A stretch of DNA of 64,000 bases, taken from assembly GCF_900100885.1 (NCBI RefSeq), contig NZ_LT629692.1, positions 1,922,001-1,986,000 on the forward strand, in the 5' to 3' direction. This document shows positions 47,559-56,100 of this stretch, one piece after another. Position 1 is the first letter of the stretch, and each line of letters starts with the position of its first letter. A model generated the notes under the pieces. That model ran no database searches. It was not told where the DNA came from and saw only the letters and a program-made list of their open reading frames with translations. The DNA comes from Microbacterium pygmaeum. Its GTDB lineage: Bacteria > Actinomycetota > Actinomycetes > Actinomycetales > Microbacteriaceae. A program made the translations under genes and the position numbers.

Positions 47559-48409
47559 GAAGGCTCTGGAACGCGGGATGGACCGTGCGGGCGGCGCTCT
47601 TGGTCCTCCTCCTCGTCGCCGTGGTCGGCGTGCTCGGACCGCTGCTCGCGCCCCACGATCCGCTCGCCCAGGACACGGACGCAGCCCTGCAGGGTCCCTC
47701 GCCCGCGCATCTGCTCGGCACCGACTACATCGGCCGCGACGTGCTGAGCAGGCTGCTCGCGGGGGCGCCGCTCTCGCTCCTGGCAGCCCTGCTGGCCACG
47801 ACGATCGGACTGGTGCTGGGCGTGCTGCCCGGCGTCCTGTCGGTGTTCGCCGCGAAGCCGTGGGAATGGCTCAGCCTGCGTCTGACGGACGCGCTGCTCG
47901 CGCTGCCGTTCATCCTGTTCGCCATCGTCTTCGCCGGACTGCTGGGCAACGGGCTGTGGCAGGCGATGATCGCGATCGGGATCCTGTTCGCGCCGGGCTT
48001 CTTCCGGGTCTCGCGTGCCTCCGCGCTGTCGACCGCGTCCTCGCAGTACATCGAGGCGGCGACGTTGCTCGGGGCATCCTCGACCTGGCTCGTGCGCACA
48101 CACCTGTGGCGCAACGTCGCACCGACCGTCGCCGTCGCGGCGATCGGCGCGCTGGGTGGTGCGCTGCTGGTGGTGTCGTCTCTGACTTTCCTCGGCATCG
48201 GGGTGGTCCCTCCGACGCCGACCTGGGGTGGCATGCTCGCCAGTGACCTCGAGTACCTGTCGCAGCGTCCGCTCGGTCCGCTGGCGCCGGCGTTGGTGAT
48301 CATCCTCACCGTCGGCGCTCTCAACCTGCTCGCCGACGGCGCCCGCGATGCCTTCGGCATCGATGCGGTCGCGAGCGTTCGGAAGGAGCGAGATGTCGTT
48401 GCTGCCTGA
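47555..48409 (+). CDS. Peptide/opine-type ABC transporter permease (DppC-like)
   Basis: A 284-residue permease. Leu-Leu-Gly-Thr-Asp-Tyr-Ile-Gly-Arg-Asp-Val-Leu-Ser-Arg near residue 52 is the DppC signature; Leu-Leu-Gly-Ala-Ser near 170 begins the EAA loop. ATG 47555 gives the standard length. It overlaps the following ATPase start by 17 bases. Confidence 0.92.
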   Translation: MRRLWNAGWTVRAALLVLLLVAVVGVLGPLLAPHDPLAQDTDAALQGPSPAHLLGTDYIGRDVLSRLLAGAPLSLLAALLATTIGLVLGVLPGVLSVFAAKPWEWLSLRLTDALLALPFILFAIVFAGLLGNGLWQAMIAIGILFAPGFFRVSRASALSTASSQYIEAATLLGASSTWLVRTHLWRNVAPTVAVAAIGALGGALLVVSSLTFLGIGVVPPTPTWGGMLASDLEYLSQRPLGPLAPALVIILTVGALNLLADGARDAFGIDAVASVRKERDVVAA

Positions 48410-49295
48410 CACCGCTCGCGCAATGCGCCCCGCCGGCGTGCCGGACAGCGTGCCGCTCGCACCGTCGTTCGACGAGGCGTCGCTGATCGCGCCGGCTCTG
48501 CTGGAGGTGGAGGGCCTACGGGTCTCGGCGTCCGACGGCTCCGAACTCGTGCATGGTGTCGACGTCTCGATTCGGCGCGGCGACGCTCTGGGGATCGTGG
48601 GCGAGTCGGGGAGCGGCAAAACGCTCACCTGCCGCGCGATGCTCGGCATCCTCCCCATCGGCACTCGTGTGACCGGCGGTCGGATCCTCATCGACGGCCG
48701 CGACATGGCCGGTGCCCGCCAGAAGGACTGGCTCCAGATCCGCGGCAAGCGGGTCGCCGCGGTCTTCCAGGATCCGGCGTCGTACCTGAACCCGTCGGCG
48801 AAGGTCGGCGCCCAGCTGGAGGAGGTGCTGCGCGTCACCGCCGGTGCATCCCGACGGGATGCCCGCGAGCGGGCGTTCGCGCTCCTGACCCGGCTGGATC
48901 TGCGCAACGTCGACCGGGTCTCCCGGCAGCGGATCGGAGAGCTCTCGGGCGGGATGCTGCAGCGCGTACTGATCGCGATGGCCCTGGCGGCCGACCCCGA
49001 CGTGCTCATCGCGGACGAGGCGACCACGGCGCTGGACGTCACGGTCCAAGCCGAGATCCTCGATCTGCTGCGGGACCTGCGCGCGGAGCGCGACCTCGCG
49101 CTGGTGCTGGTCTCCCATGATCTGGCGGTCGTCTCGCAGGTGTGCGAGCGGGTGATGGTCTTCCGGGACGGTGAGGTCGTCGAACGAGGGGCCACCGCCC
49201 GGGTGCTGAAGACTCCCGCTCATCCGTACACGCGGAGCCTGCTGACAGCCCACGCCCGATACGGGCTCGAGCGCTACCTCGGGAGCGTGCTGTGA
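48393..49295 (+). CDS. Peptide/opine-type ABC transporter ATP-binding protein (DppD-like)
   Basis: A 300-residue ATPase. Walker A is Gly-Glu-Ser-Gly-Ser-Gly-Lys-Thr near 73, signature Leu-Ser-Gly-Gly-Met, Walker B Val-Leu-Ile-Ala-Asp-Glu-Ala, His switch Val-Ser-His-Asp. An N-terminal extension of about 30 residues is not conserved; the ATG has GGAAGGAG upstream, supporting it. The usual C-terminal oligopeptide/dipeptide extension is short. Confidence 0.92.
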   Translation: MSLLPDTARAMRPAGVPDSVPLAPSFDEASLIAPALLEVEGLRVSASDGSELVHGVDVSIRRGDALGIVGESGSGKTLTCRAMLGILPIGTRVTGGRILIDGRDMAGARQKDWLQIRGKRVAAVFQDPASYLNPSAKVGAQLEEVLRVTAGASRRDARERAFALLTRLDLRNVDRVSRQRIGELSGGMLQRVLIAMALAADPDVLIADEATTALDVTVQAEILDLLRDLRAERDLALVLVSHDLAVVSQVCERVMVFRDGEVVERGATARVLKTPAHPYTRSLLTAHARYGLERYLGSVL

Positions 49296-50122
49296 GCGCG
49301 CCGCTGCTCGATGTCGAGGGTGTCTCGGTCGAGCTCGGCCGGTCACCCGCAACCCGCGTCCTGGACGAGCTCAGCCTGCAGATCCGCGCGGGCGAGGTGG
49401 TCGGACTCGTCGGCGAATCAGGGTCGGGCAAGACCACCCTCGCCCGCACCGTGCTGCGCGCGGTGAACGCCTCCTCCGGGGCGATCCGGGTGGAAGGACG
49501 CGAGATCCAGGCGCTCTCCGGCCGGGCTCTGCGGGCATGGCGTCGCGCCGGAGCGGTGCAGTACGTCTTCCAGGATCCGCTGCGCTCGCTCGATCCCGGC
49601 GTGAGCGTGCGGGAGTCGGTCGGCGAGGGGCTGCGGATCGCGAGGGTGCCGCGCGCGGAGCGCGACCGTCGCGTTCGCTCGGCGCTGGGCGATGTCGGCC
49701 TCGAGGACGAGCTCGCCGATCGCCTGCCCGGGCGGCTGTCCGGCGGCCAGCGGCAGCGCGCGGCGATCGCCCGGGCGCTCGTGATGAACCCCCGACTCCT
49801 CGTGCTGGACGAGCCGGTGAGCGCGCTGGACGCGGCCAGTCGCGATCGCGTCATCCGGACCCTCGTCGCCCTCCGGGATCAGCGCGCCGCAGAACTCGGG
49901 ATGCTCGTCATCTCGCACGACATCGGCTCGCTCGCCGCTCTCAGCGATCGGCTCGCCGTGATCCATCGGGGTCGCATCGTCGAGGTCGGGCCGACCCGCC
50001 GCGTCGTGTCAGCGCCGCAGCATCCCTACACCCGTCTGCTCATCGCCTCGGTCCCCGTCATCGGCATCGACGGTCCCGACCGCACCGAACGCGCCGCCCT
50101 GCGCGCGCTGATCCACGCCTGA
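49292..50122 (+). CDS. Peptide/opine-type ABC transporter ATP-binding protein (DppF-like)
   Basis: A 276-residue ATPase: Walker A Gly-Glu-Ser-Gly-Ser-Gly-Lys-Thr near 42, Phe-Gln-Asp-Pro Q-loop, signature Leu-Ser-Gly-Gly-Gln-Arg-Gln, Walker B Leu-Leu-Val-Leu-Asp-Glu-Pro, and Ile-Ser-His-Asp. GTG start overlaps the previous stop by four bases. It completes the importer, giving a heterodimeric ATPase pair. Confidence 0.93.
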   Translation: MSAPLLDVEGVSVELGRSPATRVLDELSLQIRAGEVVGLVGESGSGKTTLARTVLRAVNASSGAIRVEGREIQALSGRALRAWRRAGAVQYVFQDPLRSLDPGVSVRESVGEGLRIARVPRAERDRRVRSALGDVGLEDELADRLPGRLSGGQRQRAAIARALVMNPRLLVLDEPVSALDAASRDRVIRTLVALRDQRAAELGMLVISHDIGSLAALSDRLAVIHRGRIVEVGPTRRVVSAPQHPYTRLLIASVPVIGIDGPDRTERAALRALIHA

Positions 50123-50146
50123 TCACCCCTCACGAACTGGAGAGAA

Positions 50147-51265
50147 ATGTCCATCGAGATCCTCGGAATGATCGCCACCACCGCCGGCTCGGAGTCCAAG
50201 AAGCTCGACGGCCCCATCGTCGATCCCTCGTACGTGCGCGAGTTCTCGCGCGCACACGAGGACGCCGGCTTCGACCGCGTGCTCATCGGCTACAGCGCGA
50301 GTTCGCCCGACGGCTTCGCCGTGGCCGCGGCGGCGCTGCACTCGACCGAGCGGCTGAAGGTGCTCATCGCGCATCGCCCCGGTTTCGTGGCGCCGACCCT
50401 CGTGGCCCGCAAGCTCGCGACCCTCGACCACCTCAGCGGCGGGGGCCGTGTCGCGATCCACCACATCTCCGGCGGCAGCGATGAGGACCAGCGCCGTGAC
50501 GGGGACTTCAGCGCCAAGGGCGATCGGTACCGCCGTACCGGCGAGTTCATCGACGTCCTGCGGCGAACGCTCTCCTCGGAGGAGCCATTCGACTATGACG
50601 GCGAGTTCTACCGCGTCGAGGGCGGCTACTCCGCCGTCAAGCCCGCGACCGACGAGGGGATCCCCATCTTCTTCGGCGGACTCTCGGAGGGTGCCGTGGA
50701 GGTGGGCGCGGCGTACGCCGACGTGTACATGCTGTTCGGCGAACCCCTGGATGCGGTGGCCGAGCGCATCCAGGCGGTGCGCGCCGCAGCGGCCGCACAG
50801 GGCCGGGAGGTGGAGTTCAGTCTCTCGACACGCCCCATCATCGCCGCCACCGAGGACGAGGCGTGGGCGAAGGCGCAGCGGATCTACGACGAGACCGCAG
50901 CCCTGATCGCTGCACGGGAGACCGGTAACACGCTGTCCTTCGCCCCGCCCAAGCGGACCGAACCCTCGTCCGTGTCCGCGGACCTGCTGCAGCAGCATGC
51001 GCGCGCGGCCGACGTCCACGACGAGCGGCTCTGGCTGGGGATCACGCGATTGACGGGTCCGAGCGGGAACTCGACCGCTCCGGTCGGAACGCCCGCGCAG
51101 GTGGCCGAGGCGCTCCTGAAGTACTACGACCTCGGCGTCACCCATTTCCTCATCCGCGGATTCGACCCTCTCGGCGACGTGATCGACTGGGGGGACGAGC
51201 TGATCCCGGCGCTGCGCGACGGCGCTCGGCTTCGCGACGAGGCTCGGGTGCAGCGTGTCGCGTGA
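50147..51265 (+). CDS. LLM-class FMN-dependent monooxygenase (SsuD-like)
   Basis: A 372-residue flavin monooxygenase closest in pattern to alkanesulfonate monooxygenase SsuD: Asp-Arg-Val-Leu-Ile-Gly-Tyr-Ser near 44, His-Arg-Pro-Gly-Phe near 76, Val-Ala-Ile-His-His-Ile-Ser-Gly-Gly near 103, and Phe-Phe-Gly-Gly-Leu-Ser near 172. GGAGAG precedes the ATG, 24 bases after the ATPase stop. With the importer it forms an uptake-and-desulfonation operon by inference. No flavin reductase gene is nearby. Confidence 0.9.
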   Translation: MSIEILGMIATTAGSESKKLDGPIVDPSYVREFSRAHEDAGFDRVLIGYSASSPDGFAVAAAALHSTERLKVLIAHRPGFVAPTLVARKLATLDHLSGGGRVAIHHISGGSDEDQRRDGDFSAKGDRYRRTGEFIDVLRRTLSSEEPFDYDGEFYRVEGGYSAVKPATDEGIPIFFGGLSEGAVEVGAAYADVYMLFGEPLDAVAERIQAVRAAAAAQGREVEFSLSTRPIIAATEDEAWAKAQRIYDETAALIAARETGNTLSFAPPKRTEPSSVSADLLQQHARAADVHDERLWLGITRLTGPSGNSTAPVGTPAQVAEALLKYYDLGVTHFLIRGFDPLGDVIDWGDELIPALRDGARLRDEARVQRVA

Positions 51266-51283
51266 GACGGTGCCACCCGGCGA

Positions 51284-51298
51284 TGTCGAACTGTTGCA
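51284..51298 (+). promoter_or_regulatory. Second copy of the TGTCGAACTGTTGCA motif
   Basis: This 15-mer is identical to 44926-44940 in the divergent control region; after one differing base both continue CCC, so 18 of 19 positions match. It sits in the short gap between the SsuD-like gene and the rhodanese, 43 bp before the rhodanese ATG. A shared regulator binding site is the simplest reading. Confidence 0.55.
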
Positions 51299-51341
51299 GC
51301 CCGGAGGACCCGGAGAGGCGGAGCGAGCGGAGCATGGTGTC

Positions 51342-52196
51342 ATGGCCCTTCTGATCACTCCCGCCGAGATCATCGGACTCCTCGAGAGCGGCACGGCAGT
51401 CCGACTGCTCGATGTGCGGTGGCGGCTGGACCGCCCCGAGGGCAGACCCGAGTACCTCGAAGGCCACCTCCCCGGAGCCGTGTACGTCGACCTCGACCAC
51501 GAGCTCGCCCGGAAGGGCGAGCCGGCCGAGGGGCGGCATCCGCTGCCGTCCCGCGACGATCTCCAGGACGCCGCGCGGCGCTGGGGGCTGAACGACGGCG
51601 ACATCGTGATCGCGTACGACGACGTGCAGTCGGTCGCGGCCGCACGGGCCTGGTGGCTGCTCTCCCGCAGCGGGGTCGCAGACGTGCGGGTGCTGGACGG
51701 CGGGCTGCGGGCCTGGACCGCTGCCGGGCTGCCGCTGGAGACCGGAGATGTGCAGCCGCGACGGGGCGATGTCACGCTCGACGAGATCTCCGACGGCGTC
51801 GCATCGATCGACGACGCCGAGACCTGGTCGCGCGGCGGCGTCCTCCTGGATGTCCGGGCGCCGGAGCGCTACAAGGGCGACGTCGAGCCGCTCGACCCGA
51901 TCGCCGGGCACATCCCAGGGGCCGTCAACCTGCCGACCGTCACCCACCTGGACTCCGGCCGCTTCCGGGATCCCGCAGTGATCCGCGCGTCCTTCGCCGA
52001 GGCCGGTGCGACGCCGGGGACGCCGGTCGCCGCCTACTGCGGCTCCGGCATCACGGCCGCCCATACCGCGTTCGCGGGTGCCCTTGCCGGACTGGACGTC
52101 TCGGTCTTCCCGGGGTCGTGGAGCCAGTGGTCCAACACCCGCGGGCGCCTGGTCGCCACCGGGTCCACGCCCGCCGGCCGGGTGGGTCCGGGCTAG
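51342..52196 (+). CDS. Rhodanese-domain sulfurtransferase
   Basis: A 284-residue tandem rhodanese. The N-terminal inactive-type domain starts Leu-Leu-Asp-Val-Arg-Trp; the C-terminal domain has Leu-Leu-Asp-Val-Arg-Ala-Pro-Glu-Arg-Tyr and the active loop Cys233-Gly-Ser-Gly-Ile-Thr, typical of thiosulfate/3-mercaptopyruvate sulfurtransferases. The ATG with GGAG nine bases upstream is chosen. It fits sulfane-sulfur handling downstream of the monooxygenase operon. Its stop overlaps the convergent quinone reductase by four bases. Confidence 0.88.
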   Translation: MALLITPAEIIGLLESGTAVRLLDVRWRLDRPEGRPEYLEGHLPGAVYVDLDHELARKGEPAEGRHPLPSRDDLQDAARRWGLNDGDIVIAYDDVQSVAAARAWWLLSRSGVADVRVLDGGLRAWTAAGLPLETGDVQPRRGDVTLDEISDGVASIDDAETWSRGGVLLDVRAPERYKGDVEPLDPIAGHIPGAVNLPTVTHLDSGRFRDPAVIRASFAEAGATPGTPVAAYCGSGITAAHTAFAGALAGLDVSVFPGSWSQWSNTRGRLVATGSTPAGRVGPG

Positions 52197-53134
52197 GGCA
52201 TCAGCGTCACTTTGCCGTCGGCGCCCGCCTCCACCGCGCGGTGGGCGTCGGCGGCATCGGCGAGCGGGAACGAGGGGCCCAGCTCCACCGAGAAGCGACC
52301 GTCGGCCAGGAGTGCGAGCACGACCGGCAGAGCCTCGGCGCGCCACGCCTGCTGCTGCGCTGTCAGGGGCTTCGGGTTGCCGCCGCTGAACGCACGGATG
52401 CCCAGGCCCGCGGCATCCCTCCCGCGAACCAGCGTCGCGATCCGGTTGCGCTCCTCGACCAGCGCGAGGGAGGTCTCGATCGCCTCATCGGTGCCTGCCG
52501 CATCCAACGCGACCGTGACGCCGTCGGGCGCCGCCTCGCGGATGCGCTCGGCGAGGCCGTCGCCGTAGGCGACCGGGATCGCGCCGAGTGCCCGCACGCG
52601 GTCGAAGCGCGCCTCGGAGGAGGTCGCGATCACCGTCGCGCCCCATCGCACCGCGAACTGGATCGCCGCCTGTCCGACTGCACCGGATCCGCCGTGCAGG
52701 AGCAGCGTGTCGCGTGCCCCGACATCGATCGAGCGCAGCGCCTGATAGGCGGTGCCGGCGGGGATCCCGAGTGCAGCGCCCACCTCGGCCGACACCGCTG
52801 CGGGGCGCGGCTGGACGCTGCGGACCGGCACGACCACCTCGCCGGCGTAGACCCCGCCGGCGCCGAAGATCACGACGGCATCGCCTGGGCGGAACCCGTC
52901 CACGTCGTCGCCTACGGCGGTGACGATGCCCGCGCCGTCCGAACCCACTCGCCTCGGCTCGTCGATCGCTCCCGTCGGACGCGCGCCGCTCCGCACCTTG
53001 CCATCGATCGGATTCACCCCGGCCGCCTCGACCCGGACGGCGACCTCGCCCGGCCCCGGTGGCGGAACCTCCACGTCGGTGAGGGTGAGGACCTCCGGTC
53101 CGCCGAACTCGGTGTACACGATCGCTGCAGTCAT
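52193..53134 (-). CDS. Zinc-independent quinone oxidoreductase/MDR-family NADPH reductase
   Basis: A 313-residue medium-chain reductase. The GroES-like domain has Gly-Val-Asn-Pro-Ile-Asp-Gly-Lys near 49; no zinc-ligand Cys cluster is seen. The nucleotide-binding motif is Leu-His-Gly-Gly-Ser-Gly-Ala-Val-Gly near 147. ATG 53134 has AAAGG upstream. It likely reduces quinones or enones; the specific substrate is open. Confidence 0.86.
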   Translation of the reverse strand: MTAAIVYTEFGGPEVLTLTDVEVPPPGPGEVAVRVEAAGVNPIDGKVRSGARPTGAIDEPRRVGSDGAGIVTAVGDDVDGFRPGDAVVIFGAGGVYAGEVVVPVRSVQPRPAAVSAEVGAALGIPAGTAYQALRSIDVGARDTLLLHGGSGAVGQAAIQFAVRWGATVIATSSEARFDRVRALGAIPVAYGDGLAERIREAAPDGVTVALDAAGTDEAIETSLALVEERNRIATLVRGRDAAGLGIRAFSGGNPKPLTAQQQAWRAEALPVVLALLADGRFSVELGPSFPLADAADAHRAVEAGADGKVTLMP

Positions 53135-53198
53135 ATCGGAGCCAACCTTTCTCGTCACGGGGCGTATTCCCCGCGTTCCACCGGATCGACGCGACCGG

Positions 53199-56100
53199 TC
53201 ATGCCGGGCCGCGAAGCGCCTTCTGGATGCGCTGCAGCGACACCGGCTCCGCAGTGCCCAGCGCCTGCGCGAAGAGGCTCACACGGTACTCCTCCAGGAG
53301 CCACCGGGTGTGCTGCAGCTCGGCGGCGGCATCGGGCGATACGGGGAGGACGCCGCCGGCCTCGGCGAACAGGAGGGCCGCGCGTTCGAACTCGGTCATC
53401 CGCTGGCGATCCCGGCCGGGGTTGTCGGCGAGGGCCTTCACCCGCTCGAGCGCTCCGCGCAGGTACCGCGGGTAGTGCACGAGTCGTGCGACGCCGGTTC
53501 GTGCGGCGAAGCCCGGATAGACCAGTCCCGACAGCTGGGCCTTCACGTCGCCGAGCGCACCGAGGAGCGTCATCGAGTTCTGGTCGCGCACGGCCCGTTC
53601 GACGTCGCGCGACGCGGTGAGGATGCGGGCGAGCAGCGACACCGTCTGGAACAGTTCGTCGACGACCGTCTTCGAGAACGCGTCGCGGGCGCGCTCGAAT
53701 GCTGCGCGGGTGCGGATCGGCTCGCCCCCCGTGCTGCGTTCGAGCACGGCGTCGGCCACCGCGACGCGGGCGTCTTCGATGAGCGCCTTCGCGGACGGAT
53801 AGGGGGAGGCCGCGAGGGCGAGCTTCTCGGCGGAGGTGAGGTGCTCGAGCACGTACGACACGGGGGAGGGCACCGCCAGAAGGAGGAGGCGCCGAACGCC
53901 TGCGCGAGTCGCGCGAGCCGCGGCATCCGCCGTCGTCTCCACGCGCAGCGAGACGCTCGCGCCGTCATCCACCAGCGCGGGGTAGCCGCGCACGACCCCG
54001 CCCGCCACCCTGGTGTCCACGACCGGAGCGATCTCGTCGAAATCCCAGCCGGTGATGCCGGAGCGTTCGGCGAAGCCGACCGCACCAGAGCCGCCCGAGG
54101 TCGTGGAGCCCGGTGGTGCGTCGCGACTCCTCGACGGGGAGATGCCGGAGGTCGGGGGCCGGTCGGACGAGGTCGCGGACCGGTCGGTCGCACTTGGCGT
54201 GCTCAGCGAACGGGACACCGAACTGCGCGCCCGGTCGCCCAGTCGGTGCTGCAGCTCAGCGAGGTCGCGGCCGGAGCCGACCGCGCGACCTCGCTCGTCG
54301 ACGGCGCGGAAGGACACCTGCAGGTGAACGGGCACCCGCTCCATGTCGAAGTCCTCCGCGCTGACCGGCTGGTTCGCGATCGGCTGGATGCGTGCCGCGA
54401 GCGCGGCACGCATCGTCGTGGCCGGGACGCCATCGTGGGACTCGGGTCCCTGGCCGGCGATCTGCTCCGCGAACGTCGCCGCCCAGTCCGCCGCCGGGAC
54501 GACGTGCCGCCGGATCGCCTTGGGGAGGGCCCGCAGCAGTGCCGTGACCAGCTCGTCGCGCATGCCCGGTACCTGCCAGTCGAAGCCCTCCGGACGAAGC
54601 TGTGCGAGCAGGGCGAGCGGCACGACGACGGTGACCCCGTCATCCGGCGCGCCGGGTTCGAACCGGTACGCAAGCGAGAGCACCTGATCGCCCTGCGTCC
54701 AGCGGGCCGGGAAGTCGCGCTCGTCGCTGCGGCCGGTCTCATCCAGCAGGTCGGCCTCGGTCATGTCGAGGAGGCGTGGCGTTCGAGCCGCGGCATCCCG
54801 CCACCACACTTCGAACGAGCGGACATCGAGCACCTCCCTCGGGATGCGCGCGGCGTAGAACGCGTAGACGGCTTCGTCGCCGACCAGGATGTCGCGTCGT
54901 CGCTCGCGCTCCTCGATCTTCTGCAGCCGGCGGCGCAGCTCGAGGTTGCGGCGCTCGAACGCAGTGAGCCGCTTGTCGAGGTGCGATGAGTCCCAGTCGC
55001 CCTCGACCAGGGCGTTGCGCAGAAACAGCTCGCGCGCCATCGGGCGGTCGAACCGCGAGAGCTGCACACGGCGGCGCGGCACGATCTCGACGCCGAACAG
55101 GGTGATCTTCTCGTACACGGATGCCGCACCCGACGCCTTGGACCAGTGCGGTTCGCTGAGGGAGCGCTTGGCGAGGTCGCCGGCGAGGGGCTCCGCCCAC
55201 TCGGGGTCGATCACGGCTACGGTGCGGGCGAACAGCCGGCTCGTCTCGACGAGCTCCGCAGCCATGATCGCGGTGGGGCGCTTCTTGCGCAGCCCCGAGC
55301 CCGGGAAGATCGAGAAGCGCGCGCCGCGCGCGCCGAGGTACTCGGCGGCGGGCGGGCGCTTCGGGTCCCGCTTCGGATCGCGAGCGGCGGATCGCTCGTC
55401 GAGGATGCCGATATGCGAGAGGAGCCCGGACAGGATCGCCTGATGGATCCGATCGGGATCGGCGGTGCCCGCGACCTCGCCGTCGGCGCGCTTGATGCCG
55501 AGCAGCTGCGAGAGCTGCCGATGAACGTCGGTCCATTCCCGCACGCGCACGTAGTTGAGGTGCTCGGCGCGGCACAGCCGCCGGAAGGCGCTCGAGCCCA
55601 GGTCGCGCTGCTGCTCCTGCAGGTACTGCCAGAGGTTGAGGACGCTGAGGAAGTCGCTCGTCGGATCCGTGAATCGGGCGTGCAGCCGATCGGCCTCGTC
55701 GCGGCGCTTGGGGTCGTCGGCGGACGGGCGCTCGCGGACGTCCTGGATGGACATGCCCGCCACGATCGCCAGTACGTCCCGCAGGACGCCGGATCGGCGG
55801 GCCTGCACGAGCATGCGCGCGAAGCGCGGGTCGATCGGCAGTCGCGCGATCTCGCGGCCGAGGTCGGTGAGGCGCCCGGTTCCTGCGCCGCCTCGTCCGC
55901 TCCCTGAGCCGCTTCCTCCGGCCCCTGAGCCTGCTGAAGGGTCGACCGCCCCGAGCTCGACGAGCAGGTCGAACGCCGCCTTCACACCGCGCGAGTCCGG
56001 CTTGGTCAGAAACGGGAACTCGCCGATGTCGCCGAAGCCGAGCGCGAGCATCTGCAGGATGACCGCCGCCAGGCTCGTGCGAAGGATCTCGGGTTCGGTG

